Part shown: in pieces, positions 35,567-44,001 of the stretch
How the letters are laid out: every line of letters begins with the position of its first letter
How positions within the stretch are numbered: the stretch's first letter is position 1
NCBI RefSeq assembly: GCF_014203545.1
Contig: NZ_JACHJG010000003.1
Coordinates: 558,001 to 622,000, forward strand
Length of the DNA stretch: 64,000 nucleotides
Reading direction: 5' to 3'
DNA from: Streptomyces netropsis
Lineage (GTDB): Bacteria; Actinomycetota; Actinomycetes; Streptomycetales; Streptomycetaceae
Made by a program: the position numbers and the translations under genes
Notes under the pieces: model-generated
Seen by the model: the letters and a program-made list of their open reading frames with translations, nothing else
Told to the model about the DNA's origin: nothing
Database searches by the model: none

Positions 35567-36514
35567 TCAGACGTCGATCTTGGACATGCGGCGGATGAGG
35601 AAGAAACCGAGCCCGTACAGCCCGAAGGCCGCGACCACGGCCGCCCGCCCCGGGAATCCTGCGGTCATCCGCTCGATCGACCCCGGTGCGATGCGGTCCA
35701 TGAGCAGCAGCGTGCCGATGCCCATCAGGGGGACGACGTAGGCCGTCACGGTCACCTGGGAGAGTTGGGTGCGGACCTCCCGCCGGGTCTCCTTCCGCTC
35801 CTCCAGTGTCGTCGTGAGGTTGCGCAGCGAGCTGACGACCGTGCCGCCCGCCTTGTTGGACAGCACCAAGGTCGTGACCAGGACGACCAGTTCGCGTGAG
35901 GGCAGCCGGTCGGCGAGTTCGTCGAGTGCCGCGTCGATGGAGTGACCGACGGCCAGTTTGTCGGCGACCTTGGCGAGTTCCTCGCCCGCCGGGGCCTCCA
36001 TCTCGTCCGCCGCCATGCCGAGGGCGGTACGCAGGGCGAGTCCGGCCTGTGTGGCGTTGGCGAGGATGCGGGACAGCTCGGGGAGCTGGTTGATGAACTT
36101 CTCGATGCGTTTGCGGCGCTGCCAGGCGAGGAAGGCGAACGCGGACCAGACCGCGACGACCCCGGCCAGCGGGCCGAAGAACGGCGCGAGGGAGGCGGCC
36201 GCGACGAGCCACAGCCCGGCCGCCGCGGCGAGCGTGCACAGGGCGAACTCGGCAGGGGTGACGTCCAGCCCCGTCGAGGCGATCCGCGACTCCAGACGAC
36301 AGCCGAAGCGGGTGCCGCGCAGCCTCCGGTCGAGGCCGCTGAAATGCCGGGCCCGCCCGGCGGGCGGCAGCGCGGGGGTGTCGGAGAGACGGTCGACCAG
36401 CGCCTGGCGCTGGGCCCGCCCGGCGGCGTACAGGTGTACGCCGGCGACCCCCAGGGCGCCGCACACCAGGGTGAGTCCGGCGGTGACGGTTGCGAGATTG
36501 TCCATACTGTCCAT
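35567..36514 (-). CDS. tadB: Type II secretion F-domain protein, TadB
   Basis: 315 residues; GAGG precedes the ATG. One N-terminal helix, a helix pair (GLWLVAAASLAPFFGPLAGVVAVWSAFAFLAW) and a C-terminal helix flank the T2SF domain (LPELSRILANATQAGLALRTALGMAADEMEAPAGEELAKVADKLAVGHSIDAAL). It is the second platform subunit for pilus assembly. It lies between the ATPase gene and tadC with gaps of 8 and 13 bases. Confidence 0.9.
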   Translation of the reverse strand: MDSMDNLATVTAGLTLVCGALGVAGVHLYAAGRAQRQALVDRLSDTPALPPAGRARHFSGLDRRLRGTRFGCRLESRIASTGLDVTPAEFALCTLAAAAGLWLVAAASLAPFFGPLAGVVAVWSAFAFLAWQRRKRIEKFINQLPELSRILANATQAGLALRTALGMAADEMEAPAGEELAKVADKLAVGHSIDAALDELADRLPSRELVVLVTTLVLSNKAGGTVVSSLRNLTTTLEERKETRREVRTQLSQVTVTAYVVPLMGIGTLLLMDRIAPGSIERMTAGFPGRAAVVAAFGLYGLGFFLIRRMSKIDV

Positions 36515-36522
36515 GTACGGCG

Positions 36523-37866
36523 TTACCTCTGTCCGGCCTCTCGGGGGCTGCGTTCGGTGGGTGACGCGGCGACGCCGAAGGCCGGTGGCACGGCCTCGTC
36601 GGCCAGCCGCAGTCGCTCCGCGACCCGTTCGGGAACGGGGAAGTGCGTGAAGTGCCCGCGCACGACGCGGTCCGCGCCCATCGGCCGGGCGTCGAAGCGG
36701 CAGACGGTGGCGAGGCGGTAGTCCTCCCGGCCGTGCGAGTCGAGGAGGGCGACCTCGGCGACGCGGCGCGATCCGTCGGCGTTGCGGGTGAGCTGGACGA
36801 GGCAGTCGACGGCACTGTTGATCTGGTCCCGCAGGGCCTCGTACGGGATCTTGACCTCGGACATGGACGCCAGGGTCTGGAGCCGCATGAGCGCGTCCTC
36901 GGCGCTGTTGGCGTGGACGGTGGCCAGCGAACCGTCGTGGCCGGTGGACATGGCCTGGAGCATGTCGAGGGTCTCACCGCCGCGCACCTCACCGACGATG
37001 ATGCGGTCCGGGCGCATCCGCAGGGAGTTGCGTACGAGGTCGCGGATGGTGATGCGGCCCTTGCCCTCGACGTTCGGGGGCCGGGATTCGAGGCGGATGA
37101 CGTGCGTCTGCTGGAGTTGCAGCTCGGCCGCGTCCTCGACGGTGATGATGCGCTCGCCCTCGGGGATCAGCCCGGAGAGGGCGTTCAGCAGGGTGGTCTT
37201 GCCGGAGCCGGTCGGCCCGGAGACGACCACGTTGAACTTGGCGCGCACGAGCGCTGCCAGCAGCATCAGCGTCTGCTCGTCCAGCGTCCCCATGCCGATG
37301 AGCTCCCGCAGCGTGTAGGCGCGCGGGAAACGGCGGATCGTCAGGGTCGCGCCGTTCAGCGCGAGGGGCGGAATAATCACGTTGACGCGTTCCCCGCTCG
37401 GCAGCCGGGCGTCGACCATCGGATTCGACTCGTCCACGCGGCGGTTGACGGTGGAGACGATGCGTTCGATGGTCTGCATCAGCTGCTCGTTGGAGGCGAA
37501 CCGTACGGGGACGAGTTCGACGCGGCCCGCGCGCTCGACGAAGACCTGGTCGGGGCCGTTGACCATGATCTCGGTGACGGAGGGGTCCTCCAGGAGGGGT
37601 TCGAGGACCCCGAGGCCCAGCGCCTCGTCCACGACCCGGCGGATCAGCCGGTCGCGCTCGGCGGTGGACAGCACCGGCCCCTCGCGGCTGATGATGTGGC
37701 CGAGCACCCGCTCCAGCCGGGTGCGCCGCTCGGCGGCGGCCAGCGCGGACATCTCGGCGAGGTCGATCTCCTCCAGCAGCTTCGCGCGGTAGACGGGGAC
37801 GAGATGGCTCGACTCCCGCCCGTCTGCGGGTGCTTCCGGTGCGACGATCCGCGCCCTCAGGCTCAT
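36523..37866 (-). CDS. tadA: Tad/CpaF secretion ATPase
   Basis: 447 residues. It is a hexameric cytoplasmic motor that drives Flp pilus extension. Walker A GPTGSGKTT is at 217-225; an Asp box (TVEDAAELQLQ), Walker B (RIIVGEVRGGE) and His box (GHDGSLATVHANS) follow in order. The N-terminal domain carries VTEIMVNGPDQVFVERAG, typical of CpaF. The start overlaps the stop of the preceding tadE gene in an ATGA. Confidence 0.95.
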   Translation of the reverse strand: MSLRARIVAPEAPADGRESSHLVPVYRAKLLEEIDLAEMSALAAAERRTRLERVLGHIISREGPVLSTAERDRLIRRVVDEALGLGVLEPLLEDPSVTEIMVNGPDQVFVERAGRVELVPVRFASNEQLMQTIERIVSTVNRRVDESNPMVDARLPSGERVNVIIPPLALNGATLTIRRFPRAYTLRELIGMGTLDEQTLMLLAALVRAKFNVVVSGPTGSGKTTLLNALSGLIPEGERIITVEDAAELQLQQTHVIRLESRPPNVEGKGRITIRDLVRNSLRMRPDRIIVGEVRGGETLDMLQAMSTGHDGSLATVHANSAEDALMRLQTLASMSEVKIPYEALRDQINSAVDCLVQLTRNADGSRRVAEVALLDSHGREDYRLATVCRFDARPMGADRVVRGHFTHFPVPERVAERLRLADEAVPPAFGVAASPTERSPREAGQR

Positions 37867-38480
37867 GGCGCACTCCTCGCGTACGGGGGTGGATACGGGG
37901 ACCAGCCGGATTCCAGGGCGGCGGGGCAGGGCATCGTGGCGCGGCGCGTGGTGCTGAATCCGGTGCCGGGGATGATCTCGGGGACGGTGACCGTGACGGT
38001 CGCGGTGACCTCACCGCCGTCCGGGCACGTCGGCGCTCCGATCTCGGCGCGGTCGGCGACCCAGTCGGTCATCGCGGACCGCGCCGCGGCCTCCGGGTCG
38101 GGGGGCTCCCCGCCCGGCGTTCGGTCCAGCGTCGCCGTACGGGCCGCCGCGCGGGCCCCGCTGCCCGCCTGCTGTGTGGCGAAGGCGGCGATCCCCAGCT
38201 GAATGGCGGCCAGCGCGACGATCAGCAGCAGGGGCAGGAACCCGAGGAACTCGATCGACGCGATGCCGCGGTCCCTGGCGGCCGGGCGGGCCGCCGGGTG
38301 CGGCCGGCCGGTGGAGCCGCCCTCGTCTGCCGGGCGGGCCCGGGGAGCCCGGTCACCAGGCTCCCCGGCCGGACCGCTGCCCCGCACGCGGGGGGACGAT
38401 CGGCACCGCGTCCGCCCGGCCCGGACACCCTCGCCCGCCGCGCGCCCGTGTGCCGCCGCCGTCCGCGGTCGCCAACGCAT
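37863..38480 (-). CDS. TadE-like pilus assembly protein
   Basis: 205 residues. A basic, disordered region of about 70 residues precedes the TadE segment RGIASIEFLGFLPLLLIVALAAIQLGIAAFATQQAGSGARAAARTA, with the Glu typical of pseudopilins. Two Cys residues in the outer domain could pair. The long N-terminus may be an over-called start, but GGAGGA stands right before the ATG. It begins three bases after the CpaE-TadE stop and overlaps tadA by four bases. Confidence 0.85.
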   Translation of the reverse strand: MRWRPRTAAAHGRAAGEGVRAGRTRCRSSPRVRGSGPAGEPGDRAPRARPADEGGSTGRPHPAARPAARDRGIASIEFLGFLPLLLIVALAAIQLGIAAFATQQAGSGARAAARTATLDRTPGGEPPDPEAAARSAMTDWVADRAEIGAPTCPDGGEVTATVTVTVPEIIPGTGFSTTRRATMPCPAALESGWSPYPPPYARSAP

Positions 38481-38483
38481 CGC

Positions 38484-40169
38484 TCAGTCCTCCCGCGCCG
38501 CGCCGGCCGAGCTCTCCACCTGCCAGGGCCAGCTCACCGCCCCCGGGAAGAGCACCGGGACGTCCAGGGAGACCGTCGCCCGGTAGACCCCGTTCTCCTC
38601 GCCGCAGCCGATGCCGTCGCCGCCCCAGGCGCCGGGTAAGTCGGCCTGCGCGGCGGCAGCGCAGTCGCCGCCCACCGCTCCCGCCCGGGCGCCCTTGTCC
38701 GCCGCGTTCCCGGCGAGGGAGTACGTGTAGCCGACCAGGACGCACTGCCAGACCACCGCCAGCACCACGAGGATCAGCGGCAGTACGCCCGCGAACTCCA
38801 CCGCGACCTGCCCCCGATCGCCGCCGCCGCGTCTGCGGAAGCGGCTGGTGGGCACGGGGGCCAGCTGGTCCGGGCCGGTGCCGCCGGTGGCGGGGGCGGG
38901 GCCCCCTATGGCCCGCCGTCGGCGCGGTGCGCCCGCGATCGAGCGGTCGGCGTGGGCGGCGTGGGCTCCGCCGTGCGCGAGCCGGGTGCCGGGGGCGTCG
39001 GCCAGCCCCAGCTCGCCGGCCAGCGTCCACAGGGCCCCTTTGACGGAGGACTTGGCGTCGAGGTCCTGCATGCGGCCGGAGTCGACGGCGGCCTGGAGCT
39101 CCTTGTAACCGGCGGGGATCGTGGTCCGCGCGGTCTTGGTGCCCGTGGTCCGTTCGACGAGGGAAGGCTGGATCTCGGCGGTGCGGGTGTGGCGGTTGAC
39201 GACGGTCGTGGTCTCCTCGGCCTTGCGGATCTGGAGCCGGTCCCAGAGCCGGACCATGCGCTTGGCGGCCCGTACGGACACCACGTCCGGGGTCGTGACC
39301 AGCAGGGCCGTGTCGGCGGTCTCGACCACGGCCGCACCGGCGGCCGTGATCTGGGTGCCGCAGTCGACGACGACGAGTTCGTAGCGGCTCCGGAGCGCGG
39401 CGGCGATCTGGCGGGCGGCGAGGTCGCCGACCTCCTCGCCGCGCTCGCCCTCCGCCGGGGCGAGCAGCAGCCCGAGCCCGGTGGGGTGGGGGAAGACGGC
39501 GTCCTGCAAAACCCGGGGGGAGATGTCGTTGATGCCCGCCAGGTCGGCGATGGACCGGCGGAACTGGACGTCCAGGTAGGAGGCGACGTCGCCGGACTGG
39601 AGGTCCATGTCGACCAGGGCGACCTCGCGACCGGCGGCGCACGCGGCGAGCGCGAGCTGTACGGCGGTGACGGTCGTACCCACGCCGCCCTTGGCGCCGA
39701 TGACGGCGATGAGCCGGCCGCCGGGACCAGCCCCGGGGAGGACGTCGCCGGTGCCGCCCAGATGCCGGCGGACCCCGCTCGCCCACTGCGCGGCGGCCTG
39801 GACGCGGGCGCCCAGTTCCTCGTAGGACAGCGGCATGCCGACGAGGCCGCGTGCTCCGGAGTCCATGGCGGCGGCGTACAGCGCGGGCCCGGCGTCGGCG
39901 GCGGCCAGGACGACCCCGGTGGCCGGGAAGCGGAGGGCTACCTCGCGGATGAGTTCGAGGGCGGGCACCGGTCCGATGCGCTCGTGCACGAGGACGACTT
40001 CGGGGAGCTCCTCGATGGAGGCTGCCGCGAGGACGGCGAGGGTGTCGAGGAGCCGGGTGGTGTCCCCGACGGTCGGCAGTGGCTCGACGCCGGGGAGCTG
40101 GCCGAGCAGGCCGCCGATGGAACGGGCGGTGTCCGGGTCGCCGATGGCCGGGAGGATTCTGATCGTCAC
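38484..40169 (-). CDS. CpaE-like ATPase fused to a TadE domain
   Basis: 561 residues from GTG with AAGGGG upstream. Residues 1-130 are a receiver-like domain, and about 150-400 a MinD/CpaE ATPase (KGGVGTT deviant Walker A at 160-166, LVDMDLQSGDV, VVVDCGTQ). After a Pro/Arg linker, RGQVAVEFAGVLPLILVVLAVVWQ at about 452-477 is a TadE pseudopilin helix with an outer domain. Thus a cytoplasmic localisation ATPase and an exported pseudopilin are one chain. Codon 511 (38637-38639) is TTA, in the TadE part. Confidence 0.9.
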   Translation of the reverse strand: MTIRILPAIGDPDTARSIGGLLGQLPGVEPLPTVGDTTRLLDTLAVLAAASIEELPEVVLVHERIGPVPALELIREVALRFPATGVVLAAADAGPALYAAAMDSGARGLVGMPLSYEELGARVQAAAQWASGVRRHLGGTGDVLPGAGPGGRLIAVIGAKGGVGTTVTAVQLALAACAAGREVALVDMDLQSGDVASYLDVQFRRSIADLAGINDISPRVLQDAVFPHPTGLGLLLAPAEGERGEEVGDLAARQIAAALRSRYELVVVDCGTQITAAGAAVVETADTALLVTTPDVVSVRAAKRMVRLWDRLQIRKAEETTTVVNRHTRTAEIQPSLVERTTGTKTARTTIPAGYKELQAAVDSGRMQDLDAKSSVKGALWTLAGELGLADAPGTRLAHGGAHAAHADRSIAGAPRRRRAIGGPAPATGGTGPDQLAPVPTSRFRRRGGGDRGQVAVEFAGVLPLILVVLAVVWQCVLVGYTYSLAGNAADKGARAGAVGGDCAAAAQADLPGAWGGDGIGCGEENGVYRATVSLDVPVLFPGAVSWPWQVESSAGAARED

Positions 40170-40195
40170 CGTGGCCCCTTGCCTCTCTTGTGCCG

Positions 40196-40918
40196 CTACT
40201 TGTCGCCGTCGAGGGTGTAGGTGCGGTCGCCCTCGCTGACCGTCTCGTCGCCGCCGGGAGCGACGAGGGCGAGCCGGACGTGCGAGGCGAACGACTCGGC
40301 GTACGCGACGCGCTGGGCGTCCTTGGTGCCGAGGGCGAAGGTGATCGGCACCGCGTCACCGGCCGCCTTGCGCGTCGTGCCGCCCCCTCGGCCGCCGCCG
40401 TCGCGGTCGAGGGGGGTGAGCTTGCCGACGTCGATGACCTGGGCGCCGCTGACGATGACCTTGGAGACGGGCTTGGCGCCCTGTTCCTTGGCGTCGAAGG
40501 TCGCGTAGATGTTGACCTTCGCCCCCGGGTTGATCTTCCCCGCCACGCCCGTCGCCGCGTCGATCATGATGGCGATCTCCTGCTGTCCGGCCGTCAGCGC
40601 CGGACGCGCGACGATCATGTCGCTCTGCAGCAGCGAGCCCTTGCGCAGCGGGGTGACGGCGATCTTCCCGCGCACCCGGGCGAGGTCGGTGACGGCGGTG
40701 GCGGGGAGCCAGCGCCTGGGCATCGAGACCTGCTCGAACTCGTCCTCTTCGAGGGTCCGGTAGGCGGGGACGTCGGCCTTCAGCCGGTAGGCGGTGATCT
40801 CGGGGCCGACCTTCGATTCGACGTCGTCGATGACCGAGAACACTCCGACGAACGCGCCGACGGCGCAGAGGACCGACAGGAGCAGCAGGATGATCCCGCG
40901 GCGCTGGCGTGAATTCAT
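40196..40918 (-). CDS. cpaB: SAF-domain protein, CpaB/RcpC-like
   Basis: 240 residues from ATG 40918. An N-terminal membrane helix (GIILLLLSVLCAVGAFVGVFSVI) is followed by an SAF domain (KADVPAYRTLEEDEFEQVSMPRRWLPATAV, GKIAVTPLRKGSLLQSDMI) and a C-terminal beta domain (EIAIMIDAATGVAGKINPGAKVNIYATF). CpaB proteins are envelope parts of Tad machines and may bind peptidoglycan or the secretin. Streptomyces lacks an outer membrane, so the protein must work at the cell wall. The CpaE gene follows after 26 bases. Confidence 0.88.
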   Translation of the reverse strand: MNSRQRRGIILLLLSVLCAVGAFVGVFSVIDDVESKVGPEITAYRLKADVPAYRTLEEDEFEQVSMPRRWLPATAVTDLARVRGKIAVTPLRKGSLLQSDMIVARPALTAGQQEIAIMIDAATGVAGKINPGAKVNIYATFDAKEQGAKPVSKVIVSGAQVIDVGKLTPLDRDGGGRGGGTTRKAAGDAVPITFALGTKDAQRVAYAESFASHVRLALVAPGGDETVSEGDRTYTLDGDK

Positions 40919-41010
40919 GGGGCTGCGAACCTCGTTCGTCGGATGTGACCGGGGTGTGGCGGCCCGGCGGAGCGGCGGCGACCGGGCGCACGGGCCGGGT
41001 GCGGCGGGGG

Positions 41011-41898
41011 TCAGCGACGGCTGTGCGGGGCACTCGCCCCGGCCCGTACCGGCGGGCCGAGGGCGCCCGCGGCGGCACGCGGCACGGCCGCACGGCAGAA
41101 CCCGCAGCGGTCGCCGATGAGTTCGAGCCCGCACCAGCGGCACTCTTCCCGCCGTACGGACGTGACGAGCTGGTAGAGCACGGAGGGGTCCCAGATGGCG
41201 GCGGCGAACTCGACGGCCCGGCGGGTGCCCCACCAGCGCGCGGACTCGGCGGGGAAGACGGCCTCCTGGACGCCCTGGACCCGCCAGTGCGGCGCGACGG
41301 TGTCGAGGACCCAGTCCTCGCCGGCGACGGGCCTGCCGCGGGCGAGCGTCAGCCGGGTGCCGAAACCGGGGCCGTCGGGGGTCTCACCGGCGCCGATCCG
41401 TAACAGCCGGGACACGGGGTTGACGAGGGCCCCGAAGCGGGCGCCGGGCAGCAGGGACGCCAGGTGGTTGCCGAGACCGACGTCCGCCCGGTCGAGCCGG
41501 GTGACGCTGGAGAGCTGGGCTCCCGCGTAGATGTAGTGGGCGAGCAGCCGGGCCGCGGAGGCGAGCACGCCGGGGCTCAGGTCCGACACGGACAACTGCC
41601 GTAACTGGCAGGCCAGTACGCCGACGGCGAGCGGCGGCAGCGCGATGGGCAGCAGGGCCACCCGGTCGCTCTCCAGGACGGACCGGATCGTGTGCAGGCG
41701 TCGGACGTACGGGCCGGGGAGCGAGTCGGGGAAGAGGACGACCAGATGGCCGCACTGGTCGAGCAGGACGCCCGCCTGGGCGACCGCGGTCTCCAGCGGC
41801 TGCGCTTCGGGCGGCTGGAACACGGCGGAGTGCGGAGTCTTCCCGTCGGGGGGCGGGAGCACCAGATCGGAGCTGGTGACTGCTATCGCGATGGGCAC
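41011..41898 (-). CDS. Zinc-ribbon protein heading the Tad run, two TTA codons
   Basis: About 295 residues from GTG 41898, chosen because GGGGA lies upstream; GTG 41916 is possible. The main domain is helical with no family I recognise (QAGVLLDQCGHLVVLFPDSLPGPYVRRLHTIRSVLESDRVALLPIALPP). The C-terminus carries CRWC-N8-CGFC, a rubredoxin-type zinc ribbon, then a short Ala/Arg tail. Two leucines are TTA codons (41602-41604 and 41401-41403), so translation should depend on bldA. It is the first gene of the minus-strand Tad run, 92 bases before cpaB. Confidence 0.78.
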   Translation of the reverse strand: MPIAIAVTSSDLVLPPPDGKTPHSAVFQPPEAQPLETAVAQAGVLLDQCGHLVVLFPDSLPGPYVRRLHTIRSVLESDRVALLPIALPPLAVGVLACQLRQLSVSDLSPGVLASAARLLAHYIYAGAQLSSVTRLDRADVGLGNHLASLLPGARFGALVNPVSRLLRIGAGETPDGPGFGTRLTLARGRPVAGEDWVLDTVAPHWRVQGVQEAVFPAESARWWGTRRAVEFAAAIWDPSVLYQLVTSVRREECRWCGLELIGDRCGFCRAAVPRAAAGALGPPVRAGASAPHSRR

Positions 41899-41976
41899 GT
41901 CGGCTTCCCCGTTCACTCCGGCCGCGGGGGGCTCCGGCGGACGCGGATCGATACTGCCCGGTGCTGGTGCCTCCGC

Positions 41977-41988
41977 ACTTTATCCACG
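41977..41988 (+). promoter_or_regulatory. CACTTTATCCAC motif, Tad right flank
   Basis: Inverted match to the 12-mer at 29864-29875. It lies 78 bases before the GTG of the zinc-ribbon gene, and about 206 bases before the chitinase gene. Confidence 0.35.
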
Positions 41989-42076
41989 AATGGAGCGGCT
42001 GAGAACCGTTCTTCGGGGTTTGCCGCCGACGCTCCGACGCGGCGTGGACGGGAGTTCACCGAACCGTTCCCGGCCC

Positions 42077-42106
42077 TTGACGCAAGCATTGGTCTGGACC
42101 ATCTTT
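42077..42106 (+). promoter_or_regulatory. Chitinase promoter with embedded DasR-type site
   Basis: A -35-like TTGACG at 42077-42082 and a CATCTT at 42100-42105 (17-base spacing) flank ATTGGTCTGGACCATC (42088-42103). The latter matches the DasR consensus ANTGGTCTAGACCANT at all but two defined positions. A repressor bound between -35 and -10 would block transcription until glucosamine phosphates build up. Confidence 0.65.
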
Positions 42107-42194
42107 ACGCGCATACAGAGCCCACCACCCCCACGGTCATACCCCCCAGGGCTCTCCCTCACCCCCACCAACTCCCTTACCACCGGAGGCACTC

Positions 42195-43937
42195 GTGGAT
42201 CGGGTACGTCACATCGGCCATACCGGCTCCATCGGAGGAAGACGCCGGCTCGGCGGCGTCCTCGCCGCCCTCGTCCTCGCGGCCGGCACGCTCGTCGCCG
42301 CCGGCGGCGCGAACGCCGAGGCGGTCGGCGCGGGCGCGACGACGCCCGTCACGGCCGCCCAGGCCAACCTCGTCAAGAACCCGGGCTTCGAGTCGGGGCT
42401 GGCCGACTGGACCTGTTCGGGCGGCAGCGGCCTGCCGGTCACCTCGCCCGCGCGCTCCGGCTCGGCCGCGCTCAAGGCCACCCCCGCCGGGTCCGACCAT
42501 GCCAGGTGCGCGCAGACCGTCGCCGTCCGGCCCGGCTCCTCCTACACGCTGAGCGCGTGGGTCCAGGGCAGCTACGTCCACCTCGGCGCGAGCGGCACCG
42601 GCACCACGGACGTGTCGACCTGGACGCCCGCGGCGAGCGGCTGGCAGCAGCTCACCACCCGCTTCACGACCGGCGCGGACACCACTTCCGTCACCGTCTA
42701 CACCCACGGCTGGTACGGGCAGCCCGGCTACTTCGCCGACGACGTCGAACTGTCGGGCCCCGGCGGCACCGACCCCGGCGACCCGATACCGGCCGCCCCG
42801 GACGGGCTGAAGGCCGGCACCGCGACGTCCTCGTCCGTCGCCCTGTCGTGGAACCCGGTCGGCGGCGCCACCGGTTACCACGTCTACCGGGACGGCAGCA
42901 AAGTGCAGGCCGTCAGCGGCACTTCGGCGACCGTGACGGGACTCGCGCCCTCGACCTCGTACCGGTTCGAGGTGACGGCGACGAACGCCACGGGCGAGTC
43001 CCCGAAGTCGGCGGCCGTCACCGGCACCACCACCGCCGGAAGCGGCAACGGTCCCGGCGTACCCAAGCACGCCGTCACGGGCTACTGGCAGAACTTCGAC
43101 AACGGTGCCACGGTCCAGAAGATCAGTGACGTACCGAGCCAGTACGACATCATCGCCGTCGCCTTCGCCGACGCGACGGCCACCCGCGGGGCGGTCGACT
43201 TCACCCTCGACCCCGCCCTGAAGTACACGGAAGAGCGGTTCAAGAGCGATATCGCCGCCAAACAGGCGGCGGGCAAGTCCGTCGTCATCTCCGTCGGCGG
43301 CGAGAGGGGGACGGTCACCGTCAATGACGCGACGTCCGCCGCCAACTTCGCCGACTCCGTCCACGCCCTGATGCGGAAGTACGGCTTCGACGGCGTCGAC
43401 ATCGACCTGGAGAACGGGATCGACCCGACGTACATGACGCAGGCGCTGCGCGCCCTGTCGGCGAAGGCGGGCAGCAAGCTCGTCATCACCATGGCCCCGC
43501 AGACCATCGACATGCAGTCGACCTCGGCCGGCTACTTCAAGACGGCCCTGAACATCAAGGACATCCTCACCGTCGTCAACATGCAGTACTACAACAGCGG
43601 TTCCATGAACGGGTGTGACGGCAAGGTCTACTCGCAGGGTTCGGTGGACTTCCTCACCGCGCTGGCCTGCATCCAGCTCGAAGGCGGCCTCGCCCCGTCG
43701 CAGGTCGGCCTCGGCCTGCCGGCCTCGCCCCGCGGCGCGGGCAGCGGCTACGTCTCCCCGTCCGTGGTCAACAACGCGCTCGACTGTCTCGCCAAGGGCG
43801 CGGGCTGCGGCTCCTTCAAGCCCGCCAGGACCTATCCGGACATCCGGGGTGCGATGACCTGGTCGACCAATTGGGACGCCGCGAACGGCAGCGCCTGGTC
43901 GAACGCGGTGGGACCGCACGTCCACGGCCTGCCGTAG
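42195..43937 (+). CDS. Secreted family 18 chitinase with CBM and FnIII domains
   Basis: 580 residues from GTG with GGAGG five bases upstream. Signal peptide about 1-37; a CenC-like carbohydrate-binding module (NLVKNPGFESGLADWTCSGG ... YFADDVELSGPGG, about 57-192); a fibronectin III domain (APDGLKAGTATSSSVALSWNP, about 200-283); then the GH18 barrel. The catalytic motif DGVDIDLE is at 399-406 with Glu406 as the acid. It hydrolyses chitin outside the cell. The DasR-type promoter fits the known control of chitinases in this genus. Confidence 0.95.
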   Translation: MDRVRHIGHTGSIGGRRRLGGVLAALVLAAGTLVAAGGANAEAVGAGATTPVTAAQANLVKNPGFESGLADWTCSGGSGLPVTSPARSGSAALKATPAGSDHARCAQTVAVRPGSSYTLSAWVQGSYVHLGASGTGTTDVSTWTPAASGWQQLTTRFTTGADTTSVTVYTHGWYGQPGYFADDVELSGPGGTDPGDPIPAAPDGLKAGTATSSSVALSWNPVGGATGYHVYRDGSKVQAVSGTSATVTGLAPSTSYRFEVTATNATGESPKSAAVTGTTTAGSGNGPGVPKHAVTGYWQNFDNGATVQKISDVPSQYDIIAVAFADATATRGAVDFTLDPALKYTEERFKSDIAAKQAAGKSVVISVGGERGTVTVNDATSAANFADSVHALMRKYGFDGVDIDLENGIDPTYMTQALRALSAKAGSKLVITMAPQTIDMQSTSAGYFKTALNIKDILTVVNMQYYNSGSMNGCDGKVYSQGSVDFLTALACIQLEGGLAPSQVGLGLPASPRGAGSGYVSPSVVNNALDCLAKGAGCGSFKPARTYPDIRGAMTWSTNWDAANGSAWSNAVGPHVHGLP

Positions 43938-43953
43938 ACGTCGCGGGAGCGCG

Positions 43954-43991
43954 CGAGCGCCGGACGGGCGGGGAAGCCCGTCCGGCGCTCG
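43954..43991. terminator. Terminator between chitinase and protease genes
   Basis: 16-bp perfect stem (43954-43969 with 43976-43991) containing GCCGGACGGGC. It sits between converging genes and belongs to the same dispersed element family as 5231-5282. Confidence 0.85.
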
Positions 43992-44001
43992 GGACGGGCG
44001 G

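Noticed and set aside
29098..41916. Recently acquired island spanning the Tad locus
   Set aside because: No integrase, tRNA or IS at either end and base composition equals the neighbours; only the paired 12-mer hints at a boundary.
42177..43925. 582-residue minus-strand ORF opposite the chitinase gene
   Set aside because: Full antisense of a well-supported gene; its Gly/Arg/Val-rich sequence is a GC-bias shadow.
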